Below, in pieces: positions 50,496 through 60,182 of a DNA stretch of 64,000 nt (the stretch's first letter is position 1; each line of letters starts with the position of its first letter). Source of the stretch: Chlorophyllum brunneum (Eukaryota > Basidiomycota > Agaricomycetes > Agaricales > Agaricaceae); the NCBI GenBank assembly GCA_963576785.1, contig OY756146.1, positions 2,294,001 through 2,358,000 of the forward strand. Direction: 5' to 3'. Both the position numbers and the translations under genes were made by a program. The notes under the pieces are model-generated. The model saw only the letters and a program-made list of their open reading frames with translations, did not search any database and was not told the DNA's origin.

Positions 50496-51108
50496 ATGCG
50501 CTCCAGTTTGTTAGCTTTCTTTGCCCTCGCAGCCAGTGCCTCTGCACAGATCCCCAAAGGCTATTTCTTCCTTCGTAACGAAGCATCTGCTCAAGTCGTT
50601 GACGTTAAGGATGGTAGCCTGAAGGTTAGTACCTTATCTCCTCGTGATGTGGTTTTCAATAATGACATTACTCGTTCTCTAGGCTGGTGCCATCCTAATC
50701 ATGTCGGACCGCAAGAAAGCCAACTTTGATAGTCAACTCTGGACATATCAATTGGACCAGGGCTTCTTCATCAACAAGAAGTCAGGTCTTGTTATTGATA
50801 TACCTGGTAAGCTCATGGAATGCATTTTTTCATCTACACTCGTCTAAAACTTGTGGTTAACAGAAAGGAAGGAATCCCATGTTGAATATGGTGAACTTCT
50901 GGAACAGCGAAGCAAGACGGATGGTTCACACAAGGCCTACCAACAATGGGATTATCGCGCCAAAGGAAAACAAGTGGTCAGACGGGTTCGGGACAATGTT
51001 TGTCTTAGTGGGAATGATACATACTACGCCGTTACTGTTGACATCTGTGCCTCAAAGAGCGAGCGCAAGGACCAGTTGTGGTTCTTTGACGCTGCTCCCA
51101 AATCTTAG
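50496..51108 (+). CDS. Ricin-B-like (beta-trefoil) lectin C with signal peptide
   Basis: Three exons, 50496-50624, 50683-50806 and 50864-51108, give 165 residues. An 18-residue hydrophobic signal peptide (MRSSLLAFFALAASASA then Q) is followed by IPKGYFFLRNEASAQVVDV, the same opening as lectins A and B. Three QxW-type motifs appear: DSQLW, YQQW and KDQLWFFD. A pair of cysteines in the last repeat (CLSG and ICASK) could form a disulfide suited to secretion; A and B lack it. The middle exon is 124 bases, exactly as in lectins A and B, which shows common origin. The third exon is more diverged from A and B. It is probably exported to the cell wall or medium. Ligand unknown. Confidence 0.82.
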
Positions 51109-52076
51109 AGGATTATTGCTAGTACATCCCAGTCAAATGAACATTGCCCAGAATTAGAGAATTTACTCCCCCAGCTATGCTTGCGTTGGAAGGACCATGT
51201 CTACGAATAATAAGGAAGCCAATATATGGATATGACCCCTGCTGTACTCAACCATTTCGTTGACGCCGCCACCCCTGATCGGATCGATCGATATCACAGA
51301 GGACTTGTCGCGTTTTCGACGTCAATGTTACAATCAGAGTCGATATTTCAGTCGTCCTTGCTTCATAATCAGCAAGCGGCCGACAAGTGGCGCAAGCTAC
51401 CCCAGACCAACTATTGGCATGACGGCTTGCATGGAGAAATCTGTCAATATGATCAACATTATTCCCATTTGCACGTTACAAAAAAACTTGAGACGGATAC
51501 GGCTCCCGTAGCCGACACCTGATCTCCCCAGGGGCCTTGTCTCCCGCGATATCTCCCCGTGAAAGGAAGAGAAGGTTTCCCAACGGCATAAACCGTAACG
51601 CCATTATGCGATACAAGTGGAGATGCATGTTGTTGAGTGCCGTCCAGTCTTTGTATTTTGGGGCATGAAACAGTGGCCCTAGCCGCTTTTGTTATTTGTT
51701 CGATTCCTTCACGGCCAGTAGAATGATCCTGCGCCCGGCAGCCGGGTCAAGCGGGGACCAGGAGGAACGACTGGTGGTATCGGGGATGTGAGATCAGAAT
51801 GGTTTCAACAGAAGGAGGGCCTTCGCATTATCTGTCCGTGAGAGATAATCTGAGACGCCGCCGCTGACTCGAGGGAAGTCGGGGGTTCGGGTCATTCTTG
51901 AACTCCATCGGGCCCCAAGCCACATTATAGTACATCCTCCGTTAAATCACCTATGATATACGAGATCTTCAAAACTGGCGGTCCTGATGGGTGAGGTGAC
52001 AGTATGAGGGGTTAGCTGCTGCCGCCGAATCGCACCCTGCGACAAGAGGAGGTGGCTTGTATTTGTTCGCACACTA
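51109..52076. other. Spacer between lectin C and the BUB3 pseudogene
   Basis: No gene is supported. A 98-codon frame after the lectin stop has no domain. Part of the right half loosely matches 55330-55600 next to the intact BUB3. Confidence 0.45.
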
Positions 52077-53327
52077 TCAGCTTGTACAAGCCGCCTCAGG
52101 AATATCAGAATCGGACGCAGCTTTTGTCGGAAGTACTCTACTAGGTACTATTGCCATACATATACCGCCACCTGGTGATCCTATCGTATCCAACCGTTGG
52201 ATGGGATGAAATATGAGAACCCTCACTCTGACAGATACCAACATTACACACAGCTTAACCTCGCCGCCAGGTTTTCTGACCACAAGCATTAGCTGTTTCG
52301 CTGACTTGAACCCTGCTTTGCCCACGTCCCAGGTATAGAAAACTCCCATCACCTGCCTTTTATCCCGTCGTCCTTGAAAGCAATTGAAGATATAGGATCA
52401 CTGCACCCCAGAATACCGTCTTAAACACACCTTAATTTTGTGGTTCCCACATCCGACACCGTCCCATCCGAGCCAGCCGACGCAAGTGTTATACACCGAG
52501 TGGAATGCGGTGCATTGATAGGTTAGGCATGGGCCACGTCTTCGACAGTCCGCCCATGATACTTGAGCGTGTATTTCTCTTTCCCCGCCGCATAGTCAAT
52601 TGTATGGTATGTGGGTGATGTGAGAAGAGAAGAGACGGACCTAGACTGAGACGTACTCGTATCGTCGGTTGTGATGTTGGTGACTTAGAGGGAGATTATT
52701 TACATAGGTAGAACCAATCTATCCAAGGGGGGTGAGTGCAAAGGGAAATTATTGACTGAGACTTGACCGCAATGGGTGGGTGGGCCCTCCTCAAGAGACG
52801 GGGTTCCAGGTCTCGACTGTTGCCGCGTTGCTAGTGAGCGGGAGAAGAGTTCCTCTAGTCATCTTGAGTGAGGAACGACATGATTGTCGCTCTCCGTGAA
52901 GCAGCCCGCTGTCGGCGATCACACCTATCTCATAATACACGAGGCGAGGATACCGGGGCGTACTCACGGACAGAGGTTGCAGTATTTCACTGTAACCGTG
53001 CGCATCAATGGAGAATGTAAACGCGAGTACAACGGTCCAGTCAATTCGGACCAAACTTGACCCTCCTGATAACCGTCTGCGTCATATAATAGCGCAGCTT
53101 GAGCTGGGCACCGTATCAAGGAACGTCCTGTATCTGAGAAGAGACAAGAAAACCATCTGGGTGCGTTGGCCCATAGCGCAAAGAGATACCGTTGAATGGG
53201 GGAAGAAGGACAGAGTGATTGATTTTATGCTGCACTTGTCTATGACATGCCAAATAAACGTGTTTAGAGCCGTAAACGTGGATGTGTTCATGGGCTCATG
53301 TTGGCCCATTGGCCGCTCAAAAGCCAT
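52077..53327 (-). pseudogene. BUB3 pseudogene (duplicate of 55728-57015)
   Basis: Read on the minus strand, blocks match the intact BUB3 in order. An ATG GCT start remains at 53327, but the GTAAGT donor after it is gone. Blocks around 53000-52950 resemble exon 3 and near 52720 the start of exon 4. A run from about 52590 to 52260 matches the second half of exon 5, including MGVFYTWDVGKAGF where BUB3 has MGVCYTWDEGETGL. The stretch equal to about 56155-56480, the first half of exon 5, is missing. The donor of the last intron is changed from GT to CT at 52253, and the terminal exon is scrambled. It cannot make BUB3. The flanking copy at 55728-57015 is intact. Confidence 0.8.
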
Positions 53328-53330
53328 GGG

Positions 53331-53904
53331 ATAACCAACAAAATGTCTCAGCTCGCCGAGTCAGCTGGTGAGCTCCCATTAGCCAAGCTCACCAAATTCT
53401 CTATCGTATTGCTTCACAGTTTCATTACAAGGCCTACTGATTTGTCGGGCAAGTGTACGAGGAATGGGGCTCTGCTATTGTATTACAGATATTTAAAATA
53501 TGACACCTGGAGACCGCAAGACGAAAATCGGGGAATCTGATGCATGGCGAGCCATGTGGCCTCTCTCGAAGTTCTTACTTCAACCAAGGTTAATCTCACT
53601 CTCCCCATTACCCCTTTTCAGTTGAATTATAGATTATCCAGCATCAAGCTACATCTTACTTAGGCCGAGGGGTTGATGATGTCGGCAAGAAGAACACGAT
53701 TTTTGTTGCGGAAGTTGCCATCAGCTGTACCCGAAGGCCTGAATATTTCAAGTTCAAGTGGAGACCTTTTACTCATGGCTAACACCGTTGTCCCCGCCAG
53801 CTGGTATGGCCTCCACTGTATCAGCGCAGATATCAACCTTCCGGTAACCAAATGGCTCCTGACACTTCCATTCTTTCGTTCATGACGATTTATTACGAGA
53901 CTCT
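53331..53904. other. Spacer at the junction of the two duplicated units
   Basis: No supported gene. Two opposing frames of 70-82 codons at 53660-53908 overlap and have no domain. Confidence 0.5.
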
Positions 53905-54280
53905 GCATTCATCCTGCCTTCTGCGGGATCGTGGTTTACTAACATCTGATAGTGCGCATGCAAGAAAGAAGGCAAGGAAGAAGGGTGGCAAATCAGATGG
54001 TCAGCTAACCATCAGACCATAACTCATGTCATGGGCAAAAGTGCGTTCGTATCGAAAATCGATAAGTTTAGATGAGTGGTAGAGGTCCAGTTCCAACGTA
54101 ATCTCCATCGAAGCCTACCAGCTTCGGCCGTACGAACAGACCCCAAAACAACATTAACTAGTCAGGTGCAACAAACTGGCTGTCATCAATACAGTAACAA
54201 CAGGCAGAATGTTGAGTTGTAGAGTGGCGTGTATATGTAAAGGAACCCCAGATTCTATCGCTTCCGGTGGAGCGAAGGAC

Positions 54281-54286
54281 TATAAA
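54281..54286 (+). promoter_or_regulatory. TATA box of lectin B
   Basis: TATAAA lies 52 bases before ATG 54333 within the same GAAGGACTATAAATC string seen before lectin A. Confidence 0.6.
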
Positions 54287-54332
54287 TCGCATAGCCTCTC
54301 CACACACAATTGCTACTCAACCCCCAACAAAC

Positions 54333-54894
54333 ATGAGCGACTTCCCTCCAGGCTATTTCTTCATTCGCAGCGTTGCTTCTGGCAAAGTACTCGATGTTAA
54401 TGGTGGTTTTACCGATGTCAGTGAATTGTTTCTCGTCGCAGTTTTGACACCAGTATAACTCTCCCCTTCCTACCACAGCCCGGGACGAAGGTTATAGTTT
54501 ACGGCCGCAAGGCGTCAAACTTCGATAACCAGCTCTGGTGTTATGATAATGGATTTCTCGTCAGCAAGGCGTCCGGATTCGTCCTCGAAGTCCCTGGTTA
54601 TCGTATGTATTGACAGAATGATTTAGATGGCCTTGGTCTTACTGAACTCGGCTCGTTTTTTCAGCAGGAGGGGGTGATATTAAGCCCAGGACCACCCTAG
54701 TGATCAACCCACGAAGGGAGCGACCAGAGAGTCTGAATCAGCTCTGGGCGTACAATCAGCAAATGTTGATGCCCTACGATCCTAAAGTCGCCGTCACAGC
54801 TAAGGGTGGTGACTTCCAGGATGGAAACGATGCGGTGGTTGACAAATCTAAATTGCATGACATCAAGTTCGAATGGATGTTTGACACGCCTTAG
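54333..54894 (+). CDS. Ricin-B-like (beta-trefoil) lectin B, cytosolic type
   Basis: Three exons, 54333-54416, 54479-54602 and 54668-54894, give 144 residues starting MSDFPPGYFFIRS with no signal peptide. Two QxW motifs (NQLW in exon 2 and again in exon 3) and the final FEWMFD repeat are shared with lectin A, and most positions are identical. The second intron ends in a tandem CAGCAG acceptor (54662-54667). Using the first CAG would add one Pro-type codon after the Tyr of VPGY; lectin A has only one acceptor there. Exon lengths in the second and third exons equal those of lectin A (124 and 227 bases). It faces BUB3 tail to tail across about 830 bases. Predicted to be a carbohydrate-binding protein; ligand unknown. 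Confidence 0.85.
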
Positions 54895-55727
54895 AATGGT
54901 CAGCGAAGTGCTCCATGCTCCGGGCGTCATTGTAAACTTAGCCTGGTGTACTTGTCTTTGTGTTGTGTTCGATATTGTTGTAAATCAAATAAAGCTAGTA
55001 GTAGTGAGTGACCTCGATATGCCAAATCTGTCAGTCATTCCTGTTGGAACACAAGTTACGTCCTCCCTAGCCGATGATCATAAGTCAGGCCTTTGTTGCA
55101 GAAGAGGAAGACGTCGAGTAGTATTTACTTGCGAGTATGAGAGGTAATCCCACAAGAGCCGTCGCCCACGGGACACTATTGGCCATTTGTTCGCCTCCGC
55201 ACCCACTTGTTCAGCCTACTCGGAACCATCAGAAAAACGAATGAATTCTACGCTTGTGAAGCACCTGGAGCTGGCACCAGATTTCCCCGCCAGTTCCGGT
55301 CTTCTATAGCGAGGCCTGTTATTGTCTAGTCTGTGAATCCGGAAAATAAAACAGCGGTACCCGCTCTCGGATCGGCAGTAGAATTTGGAAAGGCTCTTCT
55401 GTGGTTAGTTAGAAGGTCGTAGTGCCAAGGAGGCACTATGATAACTTTCGGTTTGAACCGATATCGCGAGAGCCGAAAGCGAGAAGTTTGGGATTGAGGC
55501 CGTTCTCGTACTCTATACCCGTTGATTGACGCACGATACACAGGTCTTGATGGGCGAGGTAGCCGGTACGACCGATCAATTGCTCCTATCAGATGTGACC
55601 GGTGACTTATGGTCATTCACACGATATCAACATCTACGAGCCGCCCCAGAAATACCAGAATCGGAGCACAGCTATTGGCGAACTCCATTAGGCACTATTT
55701 CATTATACACACAGCGGTCTAATTATC
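54895..55727. other. Convergent spacer between lectin B and BUB3
   Basis: No supported gene. It contains the 3' ends of both genes. Part resembles the region upstream of lectin C, without the lectin gene itself. A 120-codon plus-strand frame at 55526-55888 overlaps the BUB3 end and is rejected. Confidence 0.5.
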
Positions 55728-57015
55728 CTAATTTCCTGGCCAACCCTTGGGCTGAACAAAACATGAGATCTCGTACTCTGATATATACAAAATTTGCACG
55801 CACCTTGACTTCGTCGCCAAGTTTTCTGACGACAACCATTGGCTGTTTCGCCGTCCTCAGTCCTGTCTCGCCCTCATCCCAGGTATAACAAACTCCCATC
55901 GCCAGTTTTGTTCCGTCTTTATTGAAAGCGATTGAAGACACAGGGTTGCTGAACTTGGGGTATTGCCTCAAACGTTTCTTGACTTTATGATCCCATATCG
56001 ACACCGTCCCGTCCGAGCCTGCCGACGCGAAAGTGTTATACACTGGATGGAATGCGAGTGCATTCACGGGCCAGACATGGTCCACGTCTTCAATCGTCTG
56101 CCTATGACACTTGAAGGCGTATTTCTTTTCCTGTGCTGCAGGTGATGGGTCGAAATATTCTACAGCAATTCGTCCCTCAGTTGAAGCTGTGGCGTAACCT
56201 TGACCATCTGGCATGCAAGCGAGGGAGCGAGTCATGTATTTGAGCGAAGATTCGCGTTGTTGTGTTGGCGAAGACATGTTACGAAGATCGTAGATGTGGA
56301 AAAGGCGTGAAGCCATTGAGACAACGAGGGTGTGATTTATGAGATCGAGGTGGTAGATGCGTTCAGGGGTGCTGTGGGATTGTGTTTGTGTTGATGAAGG
56401 AGAGTTTTGAGCAAGGCGTGGGTCCCAGAAACGAAATGTACGATCCCAGGAGCCTGTGATTAAGAAGTCTAGAAAATGGTTGATAGTCAGTGGTATGGAC
56501 ATTGTGGAAAGAGGAGAGACGGACTTTGGGAGTTCGACCAGGACATGCAGGAGATGCTGTCGTTGTGTTGACCGAGGTTTATGATTTTTTCAGTGTTGAG
56601 ATCCAATCTATCTTAAGGTGTCAATAGATATACACGGGACGAGTATATGGGAGCGTACTCGCGGACAGAGGTATCCAGTCCTCCGCTATAACCGTGCGCG
56701 TCATCGGAGAACGTACATGCGAGCACAGCAGCTCGATGGTCGAACTTGGCCTTGAGCTCGGACGAGTTCTCAGATGTATCATAGTATCTCACTGTCTACA
56801 CCATATAAGAACGCAGTTCGAGTCGAATACTGTAGCAAGGAACCTACTGTATCCCAAGAAGAGACAAGAAGACGATCTGGGTGAGTTGGCGCATAGCGCA
56901 AAGAGGAGATACTGTCAAATGGAGGGGAAGGAAGTGGTATTGTGTTGTGGTCATCTATATCACATTAAATAGAGATATCCAGAGCAGTAAACGCGTAGAA
57001 AGACTTACCAGCCAT
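55728..57015 (-). CDS. BUB3: Spindle-checkpoint WD40 protein BUB3
   Basis: Six exons on the minus strand, 57015-57009, 56954-56848, 56795-56659, 56607-56525, 56468-55804 and 55751-55728, give 340 residues, the usual BUB3 length. The first exon is only seven bases (ATG GCT G). WD40 hallmarks are LLVSSWDTTVRYYD, LITGSWDRTFRFWD, YAFKCHRQ, WPVNALAFHP, FASAGSDGTVSIWD and VSSIAFNKDGTKLAMG. The C-terminus, GDEVKPKGWPGN, is the typical BUB3 ending and is produced only when the last 52-base intron is removed. BUB3 is a seven-bladed propeller that binds BUB1 and Mad3/BubR1 and phosphorylated kinetochore protein motifs, delaying anaphase until chromosomes attach. It diverges from metacaspase B and converges with lectin B. 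A decayed second copy lies at 52077-53327. Confidence 0.93.
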
Positions 57016-57633
57016 CACAGAGTTGAAAGAGAAATTCCAAGGACAGAGTTTGTTGATATTTACGCCCAAGGTCAATAATATGTTTGTTTTCAAGTTTGCT
57101 ACCAAACAATGGAAGGTTAAGCGCCCTCATTCCTGATGAGCCGAGAAGTAGGACCTTGGTGCTATAATTAGCTGACTATGGGAAGAACAAGAAGTTGTAC
57201 TCAAGCGCTACGACCAGGCCGGGAGCGCTGGGGCTATAACCGAGAGGAAGCCCCCCACATCTGGTTAGTGCGATTCCGACCCTCGCGTAATAAGCAAGGG
57301 CGCCTGTATCGCCAAAAATACTATCTGGCGCGCTGTGCATGTGAGGTCGATCATCGTATCGGGTCGTGTTTATTTTTCTCCTCAGCGGTTCCAGGAAGAA
57401 AATGCGACCTTCAAAAGTGATTGAGTAGGCAATGCTTCAGTCCATCAAGGCTTCTCTCTGTTTTGAATTAGACGCGCCGGTTGGGCCGTAGCGCTCAAGA
57501 TGCCCATAAGCTTACTGTACAGAGGACACCAGGCTTATTTCCGGAATCTTCAAAGTGGGGCGGTACTGAATTACGCCGTAGGTTAGAGATAAGAGCACCT
57601 GCCACCACGCGAGCTCCCAGCTTTTTCACCAGG
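57016..57633. other. Divergent promoter region between BUB3 and metacaspase B
   Basis: A 618-base spacer between two ATGs on opposite strands. Short frames inside (57178, 57481) have no domains and the second runs into the first metacaspase exon in the same frame without a clear upstream ATG. No clear TATA box was recognised. Confidence 0.45.
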
Positions 57634-59400
57634 ATGAATCCTAGAGACTTGGTAGGTCATATATTCTGTTCCTGCACAATGGAAAAGGAGTCTGAGGTCT
57701 TCCATTTCTAGCATGGGCCCCTACCCACCACTCGGAAGGCGTTGCTGGTGGGCATAAGCTACCGGGGGGAAAGTGCACTCGAGGGACCAAAAAAGAATAT
57801 CGAACGCATGAAGAACTTTTTACTCGGTGAGTAATTCACGACTGAAATTACGTCGTATGGTCCTTGAACTACTTTGGTTACCCAGATAAATTGCACTTTC
57901 GGGAGGGAGACATTACTGTCTTGTGTGAAGGTACTTCTAATGAACCTACCCGCGCAAACACGGTCAGTAAACTGGTTAGCTTCAATCGGGGTTTACTAAC
58001 TGCGAAACGCAGATAGCCCATCTCGAGAATTTTGTGGACCCAAGGGTTACGGACGCGCAGTACATCCTCGTTTGTGGGTAGTGCCATCGGTATTCAAATG
58101 CAAATTGACCTAACCGTTCTTCGTTTGATAGTCTGCGGACACGTAACACAGAGAAAAGTAAAGGTGTGGCCTATTCAGGATGAGGTAGATAAAATGGAAA
58201 ATGACGGGTTGGACGAATGTGCGTTTGCTCTTAATTTTTTTCTCACGAAATGAGTCCAAGAGAATTTACAGACCTCGTCCCGTCTGACGCTGGTACAGAT
58301 ACTGCCGAACTTATACGAGACAATGTGCGTATTTCGTCACCGCACAGTCCGGATTGTTTTTTGAAACCATTTAGTTTATTCGAGATTGTCTGGTAGATAA
58401 AGTCCCCCCTGGATCCCAGATGTTGGTGCGTGATGCAGGTTAACACCGTGTAATTGTATCACTAAAATCTCACTCGATAGGCAATTTGGGATGCTTGCCA
58501 TTCGAACACATTGATGGGTGGGTGTGCAGTAGCTCCGACCTAACCAACGCTTAACGATCTCTTACCTTGGTAGATCTACCCCACTACAGATGCAATAGAG
58601 TGGATCGTCGTACGTCTGTTCCCACCGTTGATTTAACAAGCCGTAGTTTGACCTTGAATATATCAAGTTCATGTGGCGAGTCGCCGAGGTATGCTTTCGT
58701 TGTATAATAGGAGGTTTCTGACCAAGTCCTTTCATGTACGCAGGTTTAGAGATCGGCGCCGCTCTAGTAGGAGAGGAACGTGTTACCAGAATGGCAGAAA
58801 ACATCAGCGAGGCTTTGAGCGAAGTCGCACGCGCCGTGGGTCTTCCCTCCTGTATTGGCTCTTGCATACCTGGAGATGTGGAGGAGTACTGGCGCAAGCG
58901 AGGGCGCGTGGTATGTATACACGTTAGATTTCTGATGTAGGTGCCGGGTCTTGAAAGTGTGCGTACAGTTATGCGTCTCGGCATGTAAAGACTCGGAAGA
59001 GTCGTTAGAGGCCCCAGGAGGAAGGTCGGTTACAGATGTAAGTTCTTTCCAGTATTTCATCAATGACAAGTTATCTAACCGTCATGATTTTTAGCTGATA
59101 ATCGAAACACTAAACACTTGTCAGTTCCTCTCGCATGTGTTCCTTGTATAATCTTCTAACTCGTATGATCGGGCCTTAGGGGATCACTGTAATCCGTCAC
59201 TGCAGGAGTTTATGCTATCGCTTAAGTGTGTACCCCCCGTCTACAAAACAAAGTTCTTATTGACCTTAGACATACGTAGGGAGCGGGTTGAGGCTCTGTG
59301 TGACGAGTATAATTTCAAATGTCATAGGCACCATAAACAGAGTGCGCAACTGTCAAGTGAAATCCCCCTGGTATGTCCATTGTCTTTCTACCGACGATAA
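57634..59400 (+). CDS. Type I metacaspase B (caspase-fold cysteine protease)
   Basis: Thirteen exons: 57634-57651, 57712-57826, 57886-57962, 58013-58073, 58132-58218, 58272-58324, 58375-58425, 58481-58517, 58574-58688, 58727-58910, 58969-59037, 59095-59136 and 59206-59400, about 367 residues. The p20 part starts TRKALLVGISYRG. The catalytic His is H94 in FCGHVTQ and the catalytic Cys is C160 in WDACHSN, followed by DLPHYRCNRV. After a linker with CIGSC, the p10 part has LCVSACKDSEES. The C-terminus contains the family's QLSSEIPL element. The chosen frame of exon 10 (AALVGEERVTRMAE) is set by the phase-0 join to LCVSACKD. The exon 9/10 junction and the six-residue first exon are the least certain parts. 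GHV replaces the common GHG, and Asn replaces Gly after DACHS. Confidence 0.8.
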
Positions 59401-60182
59401 TGCTGAGGAGCGGTTTCTGCGGAAAGGACATGGAAGAGAGGTTGTTTTTGTTCAAGCAGTCATAGCTGGGCCGCAATGGTTAATGTCTCTGCGGGTGAGT
59501 AAATAGACTTGCTATGGAGGTTAGACGCTCGCTGAGATTAGAGTGCCCTGTTACGCCCCTCCCGAAGACCGCTTAGCATCAACATTCCTTGATCTCCCTT
59601 GCTTTCCACCTCACCCGCTCCTTGGTGCTCAAGTTTCTCGGTTTCAACACCGCTTATCCAGGACCAGTCATTCAACTGACAAGTCCCTTTCCTTGTCTTC
59701 ATTTTCGATCCGTCTCGGGGAATTTGTTCCAAAGTTTTTCTTGTGATGGTATATCGTGTCATTGGTGCAACTGTTCTCTCCTCATCCTAGCCTCCAATCC
59801 ATAGGCACTTGTAGTTATTCCTCGTATGTATTTTCCTGGGTGAAAATACATCTAACTGACAGTCTCACCTTCCCCTAAGTCTATCTTGCATCTCGCTCGT
59901 TCGAAAACTTCCGCCACTGGTGTATTTTACCTTTCAGTGACGTTTCATGTCCACGTTGAATCCCATAAAGAAATAGTTCTACTCTCCCTGAGAAATTGAC
60001 TGAATCACAGTATTCACAGACGCTCGAGTGACCCGTGGGACTTCACACGGCCCCAATGGGAGTAAATAAGCGAAATACAAATCACTCGGATGTACATGGG
60101 ATGATATTTACATATATTTGCTCCCCAAGCGGAAACCAAACAAGTCATTAGGACGGAAGTGGTGGTGTTGTGTTTTCGACAA
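59401..60182. other. Intergenic spacer before the RBR ligase gene
   Basis: Contains the 3' end of metacaspase B and the 5' region of the RBR gene. Frames of about 70 codons on both strands between 59538 and 59804 are not supported by any motif. Confidence 0.5.

Larger units (their letters stand above)
48545..53330. repeat. Left unit of a diverged tandem segmental duplication
   Basis: Order: lectin A (+), secreted lectin C (+), BUB3 pseudogene (-). It matches 53905-57015 in the same order and orientation. Anchors by eye are a GTCGTGGTTTACTA-type string near 48570 (GATCGTGGTTTACTA near 53930), the lectin promoter GAAGGACTATAAATC (48938 and 54275), the lectin exons, and the BUB3-derived blocks from about 52080 to 53330. 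A stretch near 50290-50370 also resembles 55160-55240. Boundaries are approximate. Confidence 0.75.
53905..57015. repeat. Right unit of the tandem segmental duplication
   Basis: Order: lectin B (+) and intact BUB3 (-). It matches 48545-53330 as described there. A counterpart of secreted lectin C is missing: sequence similar to the lectin C upstream region ends near 55300, and BUB3-linked sequence resumes shortly after. This suggests either loss in this unit or gain in the left one. Confidence 0.75.

Noticed and set aside
55526..55888. 120-codon plus-strand frame
   Set aside because: Antisense to the well-supported last exons of BUB3.
58744..58910. Arg-rich reading frame for metacaspase B exon 10
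   Set aside because: It needs a less natural junction to the next exon and has low-complexity composition; the other frame joins phase-0 to the LCVSACKD strand.
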